Assembly (NCBI RefSeq): GCF_036323735.1
Contig: NC_086022.1
Location: 72,732,702-72,796,701, forward strand
Length of the DNA: 64,000 bases
Direction of reading: 5' to 3'
Source of the DNA: Rattus norvegicus
Taxonomy: Eukaryota > Chordata > Mammalia > Rodentia > Muridae
Part shown: positions 25,217 through 36,715 of the stretch, in pieces
Layout of the letters: each line of letters begins with the position of its first letter
How positions within the stretch are numbered: position 1 is the stretch's first letter
Notes under the pieces: model-generated
What the model saw: the letters and a program-made list of their open reading frames with translations, nothing else
Database searches by the model: none
Told to the model about the DNA's origin: nothing
Position numbers and translations under genes: made by a program

Positions 25217-27060
25217 GTGAGTGTAGGTGGGACCAGCAGTTTGAAGCCAGGGTCTCTGTACTACATAGCTGAAGCCAGGGCCTCCACACCACACAGCCTC
25301 TCTTTGCTTGCTGAAAGCCTCTGACAGGTGGACTGAAACTGGTTATTAAAGAGCCACAGGTCAAGTTCCAATGTCCTACTCTAGGAAGAAAACACATTTT
25401 GTGTACCCAAACTGAGCAACAAGTCCTTTCAACTATGTCTGAGACCACCAGGCATACAACTTTGATCACTCACACAGGAAATTAGACTCTGCCATCCTGG
25501 GATGTGTTGGGATCTGCCAAAAGGAAGCTCAGGTTCATGTCTGTTCTGCTTTATTTGGAAAAAAGAGGAATAGCTTGGGAAGAAGGAAAGGTGGGGTTTC
25601 ATTCATCCTAACAAGTCCTTAGCCAAGAACAGAGGGAGGATAATATGACTGACTGTAACAGTGCCTGAGGACTTGTGGTGAAGGACGCCGGCACAAGTTT
25701 GAGACATCAATGTTCTACAGGGATTCTCTCTAGAGGCTACTTCGTCTGAAGAGTGGGATTCTTTTGTTTCATCGTTGTAGTGGCAGAGCATATCAGTACA
25801 GATGTGGGCATAAGGAAGTGGAGGTGGGACTAACTTAGGCAAGCAGATAACCTATCTGGAGACAAGTGTGTATGTGTTTCACATTTCCTTCTGAAAAGGT
25901 TGAGTAAAATGAGAAATCAAAAAGGTTTTGCTCAGTTCACGAGACTTTTGGAAACCACTTGTGTGTTTAATGAAGTGTAAATACAAGGTTCCTAAGAGCT
26001 CCACAAAATATAAGAACCATACCATGTGCCAAGTACTCATGACAGTGAATGTGGTGAACTGCAGATAAGTAAGTTTGGGAAATTTAACTTGGGGAGCAGA
26101 CAAAAGGTTCATGGGCTTTGGCATAGGAACCTTGTACCTGTAGGTAAATTCTGACTAACAATTACTGTGTGATACTTATACATAACTATCAGTGAGATGA
26201 AGAGAAAGAGAACAAAGAAGGGGTGAAGAGAGAGGGAAAGAAGAGAGGAAGGTTAAGAAGCAGATACAATCAAAGTTATATCAATAAGCTAATTCAAGTG
26301 AGTGGTTGCCCATGTCTTCCTGGTTAGCCTCTGAACCCTGCCTGTTAGTGAGAAAACAAACTCAGTCAGGGAGAATCATTGACAGATTTTTGTGGTCTCA
26401 TGGTTGTAGATGATATCTGTAGTAGGTATTGGTTATTACACTCAGAGAATCTAGCGAATGCATCTCTGAACTTGACTTGTGTTTTCACAGATATACCCTA
26501 CTATTAGCCCCTTCTTTGCTATTCTTTAGGAAGAAGATTGTAACACTGGGGATCAGTTCCTTCCTGTATGCTGAGTCGCAGAGACAATCATGGGAAGATT
26601 TTTAAGATGAAACATGGTCACATAAGTTTTACTTTTAAAACTTTACTGACTTTGCAATGTAGTCTTTTGACATTTCCTCGCAATGCAAAAATCTATTTGT
26701 ACTTTCTGTTTTCTAAATTGAAACTCAAAGTCCCTGAGTAGACAAAGAAAAATTGAACATCATATTTTTATAGCTGGAGAATTCAGTGATAAAAAGGTAA
26801 ATTAATAGAAGAGTGTTCATAACAGTTACGTTGTCTCACTGTGGGTTCTTGGATAGTAATAAGGAGGATATAGGTATTCAACAAAATCAAAACTTTATAG
26901 CTAAAAATTAGATCTAAAGAAGAGAGTGAAGCTTAATGGTCACACTTTTTAATTGAGCTATCCAAGAATTTTAGTAAATTCTTCAATAAAGGGAGACTCC
27001 CAAGTTTTGGTGCTGATCATTATTTTATTTATTAATATATAACTTGGTCTTGGTCCTCAG
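25217..27060. other. Putative receptor B intron
   Basis: No repeat recognised with confidence; GA-rich patch at 26200-26260. If the candidate first exon is right this is the single 5' intron, ending in the AG at 27059-27060. Confidence 0.4.
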
Positions 27061-27067
27061 GAAGCTA

Positions 27068-28003
27068 ATGGGCAAGAAAAACCAGACATGGGTGAGTGAA
27101 TTCTTGTTGCTGGGGTTGTCAACTGACTGGGGGACTCAGGTCTCCTTGTTTGTACTGTTCCTGGCCATGTACTTGCTGACTGTCCTGGGGAACCTACTCA
27201 TCATCATCCTCATCAAGCTGGACAGCAAGCTCCATACGCCCATGTACTTCTTCCTCAGCATCCTGTCATTTGTGGACATCTGTTACACCAACAGCACTGT
27301 CCCCCAGATGCTCGTCCATTTCCTGTCAGCCAGGAAGTCCATCCCATTTCATAGTTGTGTGCTGCAGCTGTATATCTCCCTAGCAATGGGTAGCACAGAG
27401 TTCTTCTTGCTAGGTGCCATGGCTTATGACCGCTACGTGGCAGTGTGCCACCCTCTGCACTACATGGTCATTATGCATGGAGGGCTGTGCCTAAGGTTGG
27501 CTTCAGCCTGTCTGACTGCTGGTCTCTCAAATTCACTAATGCAGACACTCATGATCTTTCAATTACCCTTCTGTCGTACGGTCATCAATCACTTCGCCTG
27601 TGAGATGCTGGCTGTACTGAGGCTGAGTTGTGTGGACATCTCCCTCAACAAGGTCATGGTAGCCATCTCAGGATTTCTGGTGATCATGCTTCCTTGTATT
27701 CTGGTGCTATTTTCCTATGCTCATATTGTTGCTGCCATTCTGCGTATTCGCTCTTCCCAGGGACGACGAAAAGCCTTTGGGACTTGTGCCTCCCACCTCA
27801 CAGTGGTTTCTATGTGCTTTGGAACAGCCATCTTTACATACATGAGGCCTGTGGGCAGATCCTCAGCAGGACAAGAGAAGATGGTTGCTCTCTTCTATGC
27901 TGTTGTGACGCCAATGCTCAATCCCCTCATCTACAGCTTGAGAAACAATGATGTGATTGGGGCTTTGAAAAGAACTTTGGAGAAACTTAAGGAAAACAAA
28001 TAG
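27068..28003 (+). CDS. Olfactory receptor B, class II, OR family 2-like, intact
   Basis: Odorant-type GPCR of 311 residues, paralogous to receptor A and closer to receptor C. Visible landmarks: NQT at 5-7, GN at 41-42, LHTPMY at 55-60, MAYDRYVAVCHPLHY starting at 118, SY at 216-217, KAFGTCASH at 235-243 and PMLNPLIY at 282-289. An extra NST sequon at 75-77 lies near TM2/EC1 and is probably not glycosylated. The frame extends upstream without an ATG, so the ATG at 27068 is the natural start; AG at 27059-27060 after a pyrimidine-rich stretch is the likely 3' splice site, leaving only 7 exonic nucleotides before the ATG. A candidate non-coding first exon lies near 25.1-25.2 kb. I do not recognise the subfamily with certainty and give no symbol. 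Length and motifs are normal, with no frameshift or stop. Confidence 0.93.
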   Translation: MGKKNQTWVSEFLLLGLSTDWGTQVSLFVLFLAMYLLTVLGNLLIIILIKLDSKLHTPMYFFLSILSFVDICYTNSTVPQMLVHFLSARKSIPFHSCVLQLYISLAMGSTEFFLLGAMAYDRYVAVCHPLHYMVIMHGGLCLRLASACLTAGLSNSLMQTLMIFQLPFCRTVINHFACEMLAVLRLSCVDISLNKVMVAISGFLVIMLPCILVLFSYAHIVAAILRIRSSQGRRKAFGTCASHLTVVSMCFGTAIFTYMRPVGRSSAGQEKMVALFYAVVTPMLNPLIYSLRNNDVIGALKRTLEKLKENK

Positions 28004-28429
28004 ATGAGAATAGTTTTTTCTGTTAACAGTACAAAAAACCCCACCAACATATTAAATAAATAGGAATTCATGCACATGCACTTTCTTCTTAAATGTTCTG
28101 TTAAGACGGGTTATATTTTTTGCAACCAGTTATATTTTTAACCATGCACTGATAAGTCAAAAGCAAAATAAGAAAGAACTGAAAACCTTCATAGTTGGTC
28201 TAAATTTTGGCTCTATTCATCAAGTAGAGTGTAAGCATCTTGAACAAAAGGGTATGTAGATTTTACTGCATGTGTTTCCTGAACATTAGAAATGATATTG
28301 ACTTCCTGCTGGTTACATAATTCATCATTTAATACCTTTTCACTAGTTGTATTTTCTGAACATATATGAAGGGAAATCTTGTTCAGTTTTGGAGTATTGC
28401 AAAGTAAGTTGCTTATTAAAGTCTTAGGG
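28004..28429. other. Region 3' of receptor B
   Basis: AT-rich; AATAAATAGG at about 28054 is a possible polyadenylation hexamer. No gene seen. Confidence 0.45.
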
Positions 28430-28740
28430 AGAATGTTAGCATGAAGTCCCTCCCTTAATAAGGGAGTTAATAGAAATTCGGCTAGGCTGGGGGAGAGGGA
28501 ATCAGTCCAGCCTCTGGTAAGTAAAACACGCTCCAGTGGAAGACCACATATCCGAGAATAAATGGGCAACACAAATTGGACTTGATGAGTATGATTAAAA
28601 AAGACAGCACAAAGCTAGGTTAGCTAATTCAGTGATAAAAAGGTAGAGAGGTGCTTGATTTGGGAAGAGTTAGGGGAGGGTGGATATGATTAAAATACAT
28701 TGTAAACAATTATCAACACCTTAATAAAAATAAGTCTCAG
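28430..28740 (+). mobile_element. Old L1 3' UTR fragment
   Basis: Sense 3' UTR phrases (CTCCAGTGGAAGACCACATA, CAACACAAATTGGACTTGAT) and a terminal GATTAAAATACATTGTA ... AATAAAAATAAG. This explains a 119-codon antisense frame at 28213-28572. Confidence 0.55.
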
Positions 28741-29219
28741 GTGCATAAAATAGTCAAGACGCCTCAGTTCTAGAGACATTTTCTTTTGTACAAACCCTTT
28801 GTTAGTTTTTAGGAATTAACAAAATGTTTATTTTCATTTCTCTCTTACCATTTGGAGAATTATTATAATATGTCTATTATAGTAGTTGTGTCTGGACACA
28901 TACACACACACATACACACACTCATATATAATTCTGCATGTTAGTTTTCCTACACTTAGCTTTATATTTTATAATTTATACACAGTTTCTAGTCAAATAC
29001 TATAACTATTTAGACTAACCCATAGATTTTCTAATGTCCCAGCTCTCATTCTTAGTGATATCACTCAATTAACTAAAACTATGACATTATGTACTTAAGT
29101 TCTTATATGAAATTTGTTTGGAGCACAAACATAGTTTTCAAGTTGCTCGAACCTGGATTATGCTAGTTATGTCTATACCCTTGATTCAGCATACACATAT
29201 ACAATACTGGGCATATTTA

Positions 29220-29815
29220 AAACTTAAAAAATTATTTCCAGTTGCTCCTCTTCCTTGGAAGTTTGAATAGCACCTCCAATCCTATCATTAGGAGAGCCGG
29301 TCCTCAGGGAGGAGACATGTGAGTCAGATCCAGATCCTGTGTCTGGAGTATGTGGTGCCTTCAACAATAGACTCTTTTCTTCAGGTTCTGGAGGCAGCCA
29401 AATGCAATAGCAATAGCCTTTATAATTTTGGAGTCTCTTTCTTCCCCCTGACCAACAACATCAATGGTTGTTTCCCATTTCTTCCCCAGACAAAGAGCTA
29501 CATGTGGTCAATGCCTGCTGAGAGAGGGAGGGTCAGGATCCTCAACAGACAAAGTCATGTGTAGGTTGTCCAGTACATACCATAAAAACTAAATGGAATC
29601 AGCAGATCATATACACTCACTCACACACACACATTATATACACACATATATCTATGTTCATACTTGCAATAATAGTACTTTAAGAAGAGATCATGAATTT
29701 GAAAAGGTTGGGCATGGGATAAAGTAGAGGGTGAGAAGAAAGGGAAGTTATGTATATTTAGTGCTCATGAATCATATTATTAAAATATAAATATTCAAAA
29801 CTCAAAACATAGTTA
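29220..29815 (+). mobile_element. Old L1 3' UTR fragment
   Basis: CTAAATGGAATCAGCAGATC, short CA/TA microsatellites, and AGAGATCATGAATTTGAAAAG followed by a purine-rich end are typical of old rodent L1 3' UTRs. Confidence 0.55.
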
Positions 29816-29854
29816 CTTATTTATGTGTAAGTATGAATGCCTACATAAATGTCT

Positions 29855-30022
29855 GTGTACCGTGTGCATGCTTGATGACCATACGGTCCAGAAAAGGGCA
29901 ATGCATCTCCTGTAACTTTGGATAGAGGTAGTGTTGAGCAGCCATGGGATAGCTGCAAACTGAACCTGAGACTTCTATAAAAGCAGCAAGTGCTCTAATA
30001 TTCTGAACCATTTTCCAGCCTT
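29855..30022 (-). mobile_element. Old B3-type SINE, antisense
   Basis: CCGTGTGCATGCTTGATGAC ... GCAGCCATGGGATAGCTGCA ... TTCTGAACCATTTTCCAGCC follows antisense B3. Confidence 0.65.
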
Positions 30023-30490
30023 TTGTTTTGAACTTTTATATTTCCAAAATCATGAGGTTATTGTATTTTTCACTATTAGTCAACAAAGGGTACATTACTT
30101 TTATACTCTGAAAGTAGTGTATGACATAGAGCATTACTTCCATGCCTACATATTTTAAATTAACTAAGATATCGACAAAGAACGTTAATAATGAAAATGG
30201 TGTCCTGGAATAATAAAATCAATAGTGTTTTCATATTCTACCAGCAATGAACGGAAATACTAATAAAGAATTCTCATTTACAACAATAACATGAACCAAG
30301 AAACAATTCTAATGACACAGGTGTGAAACTGTAGTAAGAAAACTAATTTCAAGAAAAACATCAAATACTATAAAATCAAAATGGAGAAGTATTTGTTTTG
30401 GATAAAGAAAAATTAATATTATAAAAGTCATATTTCCACAAATGTTTATTTAAATTTAAGGAAATGATGTATATATGTATGTATGTGAGA

Positions 30491-30491
<1 letters not shown>

Positions 30492-30541
<50 letters not shown>
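30492..30541. repeat. (TG)n microsatellite
   Basis: Uninterrupted TG alternation in front of an antisense B4 element. Confidence 0.96.
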
Positions 30542-30542
<1 letters not shown>

Positions 30543-30544
30543 AT

Positions 30545-30800
30545 ATGGGCATGCATGTGGAGGCTAGAGAACAACTTTGTGGAGCTGATTCTCTTCATTC
30601 ACCTCATTTCAACAGGTTCTCTATCCATCACTCTCAATATTTCAGGCTTTCTGGTCCATGAGATTCCAAGCGATCCTCTGTGTGTCTTCCACCTCTGTGT
30701 AGAAGGGCGTGTTATAGGTGCAAAACTACTGCATCTGTTTTGTGTGGGTTCCAGGATCAAGCTCCAGTTGTTAGTCTTGAGTGGCAAGAACCATTGTTCT
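30545..30800 (-). mobile_element. B4-type SINE, antisense
   Basis: CATGTGGAGGCTAGAGAACA, CAAGCGATCCTCTGTGTGTC and TTTTGTGTGGGTTCCAGGAT match the antisense order of a B4 element. It follows a (TG)n tract. Confidence 0.65.
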
Positions 30801-30864
30801 CTGGTTGATCTTATTAGTCCCTGTACACATTTTAAAAAGCTATAAATTATAAATTTTTCTGTAA

Positions 30865-31210
30865 ATCATTTTATTAGTTTACATTTCAAATGGTGTCTCC
30901 CTTCTGGGTTTCCCCTGTGCAAACCACTCCCAACCCATGCCCTATAACCTTTCCCTCTATGAGGGTGCTTCTCCACCCACTCACCTACACCTGCGTCCCC
31001 ACTCTATCGTCCCCCTACACTGGGGCATCAAGCCTCCACAGGACAAGACCCTCCCTTCCCCTTGATGGCAGATAAGGCAGTCCTCTTCTACATATGTAGC
31101 TGGAGCTATGGAACCTCCATGTATATTTGGTGGTTTAGTCACGGGGGTTTTTGGGTGTTTGGGTGTTTTCCTTCCTATTGGGTTGCAATCCTCTTAGACT
31201 CCTTCAGTCC
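30865..31210 (-). mobile_element. Old L1 3' UTR, antisense part of a 5'-inverted copy
   Basis: Antisense 3' UTR (ATTTTATTAGTTTACATTTC at the left, GGTTGCAATCCTCTTAGACT at the right). The adjoining segment is in the opposite orientation. Confidence 0.65.
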
Positions 31211-31292
31211 TCTAGAAACAACCCAGATGTTCCTCAACAGAAGAATGGATACAAAAAAAGTGGCAAATTTGCACAATGGAATACTGCCCATT
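31211..31292 (+). mobile_element. L1 ORF2 C-terminal segment, inverted relative to its 3' part
   Basis: GAAACAACCCAGATGTTCCT and CACAATGGAATACTGCCC are sense ORF2 C-terminal sequence directly abutting the antisense 3' UTR, as expected of a 5'-inverted L1. Confidence 0.65.
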
Positions 31293-31724
31293 TCTTTTTG
31301 TTTTGTTTTTTTAACAGTGTCAGGTATGGGTTGCATCTCACGGAATGGGCTTTAGATACAATCAGGGAAATGGTTGGTTACTCATACTATGTCTATGCTA
31401 TTGTTGTGCCAATGTGTCTGTTTTAGCAGGCCTGTGATTATTGTAACTGGTAGGGTTCACAGATAAGTGAGAGAAAGAATTAATTTTCTCCCCTAGAAGC
31501 AGTTATAGCACATTCCAGCACTATGACAGGTAGCCAATAGAGATAAAATTTTCCACAAGCATACTAACTTGATTTCTTCATGTTCTATGACTCAATTATG
31601 ATGAATATTTAGCAACAGAATCTTACTATCAAATTCTGAAGGATAGTCAAGAGAAATGCAATGGTCTATGGTACGTAGGTTCTATGTGACTCCATCACAC
31701 AACAACAATGAGGCTAGCTATTCT

Positions 31725-31737
31725 TTTTTATCTTTAT

Positions 31738-31785
<48 letters not shown>

Positions 31786-32690
31786 TTTCTCACTTTTTTT
31801 TTCGGAGCTGAGGACCAAACCCAGGGCCTTGCACTTGCTAGGCAAGTGCTCTATCACTGAGCTAAATCCCCAACCCCTTTTTTCATCTTTATTAAATTGG
31901 GTATTTCTTATTTACATTTCGATTGTTATTCCCTTTCCCGGTTTCCAGGCCAACATCCCCTTAGCCCCTCCCACTCCCTTTCTATATGGGTGCTCCCCTC
32001 CCCATCCTCCCCCCATTACTGCCTTCCCCCCAACAATCATGTTCACTGGGGTTCAGTCTTGGCAGGACCAAGGGCTTCCCCTTCCACTGGTGCTCTTACT
32101 AGGCTATTCATTGCTACCTATGAGGTCAGAGTCCAGGGTCAGTCCATGGGTAGTGGCTTAGTCCCTGAAAGCTCTGGTTGGTTGGCATTGTTGTTCATAT
32201 GGGGTCTCAAGCCCCTTCAAGCTCTTCCAGTCCTTTCTCTGGTTCCTGCAACGGGGGTCCCGTTCTCAGTTCCGTGGTTTGCTGCTGGCATTGGCCTATA
32301 TATTTGCCGTATTCTGGCTGTGTCTCTCAGGAGAGATCTACATCTGGTTCCTGTCAGCCTGTACTTCTTTGCTTCATCCATCTTATCTAGTTTGGTAGCT
32401 GTGTATATATATGGGCCACATGTGGGGCAGGCTTTGAATGGGCGTTCCTTCTGCCTCTGTTCTAAATTTTGCCTCCCTATTCCCTCCCAAGGATATTCTT
32501 GTTACCCTTTTAAAGGAGTGAAGCATTCGCATTTTCGTCATCCTTCTTGAGTTTCATGTGCTCTGTGCATCTAGGGTTATTTGAGCATTTGGGCTAATAT
32601 CAACTTATCAATAAGTGCATACCATGTGTGTTTTCCTGTGATCAGGTTACCTCACTCAGGATGATATTTTCCAGTTCTATCCATTTGCCT
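31725..32690 (-). mobile_element. Antisense 5'-truncated L1 with an ID element nested in its tail
   Basis: The antisense L1 3' UTR starts near 31884 and runs to ORF2 C-terminal sequence, truncated at 32690. Outer duplication ATGAGGCTAxCTATTCT at 31708-31724 and 32691-32707 (one mismatch). An ID element sits inside the L1 tail with its own duplication (see the ID entry). Confidence 0.88.
31739..31877 (-). mobile_element. ID SINE, antisense, nested in an L1 tail
   Basis: ID body 31798-31877 with a tail grown into (TTTC)n (31739-31787). Its duplication TTTTTT(C)ATCTTTATT at 31724-31738 and 31878-31893 (one-base difference) lies inside the L1 terminus, so the ID inserted after the L1. Confidence 0.92.
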
Positions 32691-32707
32691 ATGAGGCTAC
32701 CTATTCT

Positions 32708-33063
32708 ACTGAGCATTTTGTTTGCTAGTATGAGGTGTATGGTTAGAATATTGTCTCTCTATATAGAGTAACTCCATTAAGCTTCATTTTTATATGTATA
32801 TTTGTATATTTTAGGAAGATTCTCTAGTAGTAGTTTTTCATAAAAATCTTTAAAAAATCCTTTAGTGTAAGTTAACCCATTCCATATTCCCTTGTTAACC
32901 CTGCCTTCCCATCTGCCACACTTCTAATCAGCCATTCATCCTTATAGTATTACTAACACAGGTATGGCCTTTTCTCTTGAAACTTCAATTATCACTATTA
33001 AACATGGATCATGAACAGTTTTTGTTCATGAAATATATATATATATATATGTGTGTGTGTGTA

Positions 33064-33122
<59 letters not shown>

Positions 33123-33379
33123 CTCTTCATCTCTCCCTGATTCTTATTCTCCTTTTGTACCTCTTATCCTTTAGGCAGTTTTACTTTCATATCTACATAA
33201 CTATGTACATCCATGATATTGTGTATTTGTATGAACTCTAGGAACCACACATGATCAAAAACATACATTTGCTTTTTAATACTGACCTTCAAGGTCATTT
33301 TACTAATATAGTACTCTCCTGTTGTATCCACTTCTTCCAAATGGTTGGAATGTTTAATAGGTGAAAAATTACATTCAGC
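32708..33379. other. AT-rich interval with a compound microsatellite
   Basis: Apart from the (AT)n/(GT)n tract nothing is recognisable. Confidence 0.5.
33032..33120. repeat. (AT)n/(GT)n compound microsatellite
   Basis: AT run, short GT run, then a long pure AT run (~33072-33120). Confidence 0.96.
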
Positions 33380-33606
33380 ATACATATCACACTCTGCTTG
33401 TCCGTGTTTCTGTTGATGAACACCTAGGTTAAGTCCATAGCTTAGTGGTCATGTATGGTACTGCAATAAACATGGATGTCCAAGATTCTCTGTGATATGT
33501 TGATTTGAATTCTCTTAGGAAAATACCCAGGAGTCAGGTATCTATGTCATTAGGATATCTCTTGCTAATTTTTTGAGAAACCTCCAGTTTCATAGCATCT
33601 GCCTTA
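33380..33606 (-). mobile_element. Older antisense L1, left part
   Basis: Diverged antisense ORF2 C-terminal sequence (phrases such as GCAATAAACATGGATGTCC). It resumes beyond the younger L1 at 34979. Confidence 0.7.
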
Positions 33607-34978
33607 TTTTTTTTTTTATTAACTTGAGTATTTCTTATATACATTTCGAGTGTTATTCCCTTTCCCGGTTTCCGGGCAAACATCCCCCTCCCCCCTCCCC
33701 TTCCTTATGGGTGTTCCCCTCCCAACCCTCCCCCCATTGCCGCCCTCCCCCCATAGACTAGTTCACTGGGGGTTCAGTCTTAGCAGGACCCAGGGCTTCC
33801 CCTTCCACTGGTGCTCTTACTAGGATATTCATTGCTACCTATGGGGTCAGAGTCCAGGGTCAGTCCATGTATAGTCTTTAGGTAGTGGCTTAGTCCCTGG
33901 AAGCTCTGGTTGCTTGGCATTGTTGTACTTTTGGGGTCTCGAGCCCCTTCAAGCTCTTCCAGTTCTTTCTCTGATTCCTTCAATAGGGGACCTATTCTCA
34001 GTTCAGTGGTTTGCTGCTGGCATTCGCCTCTATATTTGCTGTATTCTGGCTGTGTCTCTCAGGAGCGATCTACATCCGGCTCCTGTCGGTCTGCACTTCT
34101 TTGCTTTATCCATCTTGTCTAATTGGGTGGCTGTATATGTATGGGCCACATGTGGGGCAGGCTCTGAATGGGTGTTCCTTCAGTCTCTGTTTTAATCTTT
34201 GCCTCTCCCTTCCCTGCCAAGGGTATTCTTTTTCCTCATTTAAAGAAGGAGTGAAGCATTCACATTTTGATCATCCGTCTTGAGTTTCGTTTGTTCTAGG
34301 GATCTAGGGTAATTCAAGCATTTGGGCTAATAGCCACTTATCAATGAGTGCATACCATGTATGTCTTTCTGTGATTGGGTTAGCTCACTCAGGATGATAT
34401 TTTCCAGTTCCAACCATTTGCCTACGAATTTCATAAACTCGTTGTTTTTGATAGCTGAGTAATATTCCATTGTGTAGATGTACCACATTTTCTGTATCCA
34501 TTCCTCTGTTGAAGGGCATCTGGGTTCTTTCCAGCTTCTGGCTATTATAAATAAGGCTGCGATGAACATAGTGGAGCACGTGTCTCTTTTATATGTTGAG
34601 GCATCTTTTGGGTATATGCCCAAGAGAGGTATAGCTGGATCCTCAGGCAGTTCAATGTCCAATTTTCTGAGGAACCTCCAGACTGATTTCCAGAATGGTT
34701 TTACCAGTCTGCAATCCCACCAACAATGGAGGAGTGTTCCTCTTTCTCCACATCCTCGCCAGCATCTGCTGTCACCTGAGTTTTTGATCTTAGCCAATCG
34801 CACTGGTGTGAGGTGAAATCTCAGGGTTGTTTTGATTTGCATTTCCCTTATGACTAAAGATGTTGAACATTTCTTTAGGTGTTTCTCAGCCATTCGGCAT
34901 TCCTCAGCTGTGAATTCTTTGTTTAGCTCTGAACCCCATTTTTTAATAGGGTTATTTGTTTCCCTGCGGTCCTTATTA
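33607..34978 (-). mobile_element. Antisense 5'-truncated young L1 inserted in an older L1
   Basis: Poly(T) at 33607-33619 marks its 3' end; the antisense reading is open for 218 codons of ORF2 C-terminus (34327-34983, slightly past the junction), including the CWRGCGERGTLLHCWWDC motif. A short duplication (CTTATT) flanks it. The sequence on both sides is an older antisense L1, so this is a nested insertion. Confidence 0.88.
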
Positions 34979-35300
34979 CACATTCATTTTATCACCATGT
35001 TAAAATTCCTTCTCTGTCTACATCCTAGCCAATATTTGCTATATATATTTTAATGACTGTTACTATAACTAGGGTGATTTATCAAAATAGGGTATCAAAA
35101 TAGTTTTGGTCTGATTTTTCTCATGGATAGTTAAGTTGACTAGTTTTTGTATATTCTTGGCTATTGGTATCTCATTTTTGTGAGGACTATTTTAATTATA
35201 TTAGCCCATTTATTGATTATATTTTTTGATTTCTTGCTTAATATTTTTATTCTTTGTATAGTCTCATTATTAATCTTACATACAATATATAGCAATTAAT
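34979..35300 (-). mobile_element. Older antisense L1, right part
   Basis: Continues the diverged antisense ORF2 sequence interrupted by the young L1 (CTACATCCTAGCCAATATTTG and onward). AT-rich and heavily mutated; the far boundary is uncertain. Confidence 0.6.
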
Positions 35301-35454
35301 TATTTTTAATTCCACTTTATAAACTCTCACTTTACGTGGTTAATGGCTTGCTTTTCTTTATAGAAACTTTGTAATTTCATAGGGCCTCTTTTGTCATCTG
35401 ATGGCCTCCAGTGTGACTGAAGTATTTCCTTTTGCAACCACTAAATGTTGGTAA

Positions 35455-35700
35455 AAGAATAAGAGTTGACTCCATCCACATATCTAGCAGAGTATGGCAT
35501 TGTCCAACCTCAATAGAAGGAAAAGCCCTTGGTCCTATGAAGGTTCATTTCCCCAATGTAGGTCAATGCCAGGCATTGAAGTTGGAGTGAGTGGATGGCA
35601 ATGGGAGCATCTGAGAGGGAGGGGGTATGGGAGAAGGGGGAAAGGGGACAACATTTGAAATGTAAGTACATAAATTATCCAAGAAAAATAAATTTAAAAA
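35455..35700 (+). mobile_element. Old L1 3' end
   Basis: CCTCAATAGAAGGAAAAGCC, CTTGGTCCTATGAAGG, a G-rich tract and ACATTTGAAATGTAAGTACA leading to an A-rich end. Confidence 0.7.
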
Positions 35701-36715
35701 GAATAAGATATGAGATGATAAACTCGTATAGTAAAGAGAATTATAAATAAGCTGAAAGTACTTTAGGAGAGATGTCAAGGGTACTTTGGAAGTAGAAAGA
35801 CCTTTTTTTAACCCACCCCCACATCCCTTTTCTTTCTCTTTGGTTCCCATCCTTCCGTCTCTTTTCATGACCCTAGGCTGACTGACAGGCTCTGCTGTGT
35901 CTTTCTCCACGTCCAGCACTAGTGTGATGCTCTCTCTGTTCAGATTACATCTTGTCTTTACAGCATGATTCTTGAAAATTTTCCAAGAGTGAATATCCTT
36001 GTTCTTACTTTCAAGGAGAAGAAACCAGATGCCAGACTTCCTAGTACAGTCCTAGTTTGCAGAGCAGAGAATGAGAACAACAGTACTCATATGTAGAAGC
36101 CTCCACTCTTCAAAGGAAGAAGACGAACAAAAAACTTCTTAGTTCTGTGGATTGTATTGTACATGGGGTTTATCATATTCACTAGAGTATGTGACATCTT
36201 ACTTCACTTTTATTTAAAAATTAGTGAATTAAACTTTCTAATATTTGAACTATAAAATGGTCTGCCTTCCCCAAAGGACAGGCAAGCTTCCTTAGGAAGC
36301 TGATAGATGGGGTGGTAGAACCCCCAGATATGGACCAACAATATGCATATAGGGCTAAGAAAAAGATAATCCATGGGATGTTTGCACACCATCAGGTTAT
36401 GCACAGAAAACATCTAGTTCCCTGGACTGGACCTGCTGGACAAAGGAAAGTGGAGATGGTTGAATTGGAATGAGAAGTAGAAGTTTACTCACATTTGCAT
36501 CCTCATCAGTTGGGATAACCTATGAACCACCCAAAGTGAAAACCTGCAAGAACAGAAGTTGGTCTCTTGAGAAATTAAATTTTGGCAAGTTTGTTGCCAT
36601 GCTCCGGGGACAAGGATAGCAAACTTCCATTTGCAAAGTTAAAATGCTTAGGGTGTTCTGGTGCAGAAGTAGCCAGATATGTGGGGAGAGAAAGAAAGAG
36701 GTGTCTAATAAACAA
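35701..36715. other. Interval before the receptor C candidate promoter
   Basis: No clear repeat or gene. A possible O/E-like GC patch (TCCGGGGAC) lies near 36602. Confidence 0.45.

Noticed and set aside
28213..28572. 119-codon antisense frame downstream of receptor B
   Set aside because: It overlaps an old L1 3' UTR fragment (28430 onward), and the translated product has no recognisable domain; most likely chance.
31829..32550. 217-codon sense frame
   Set aside because: It reads the wrong strand of an antisense L1 3' UTR; similar shadow frames appear on the opposite strand of every young L1 copy here.
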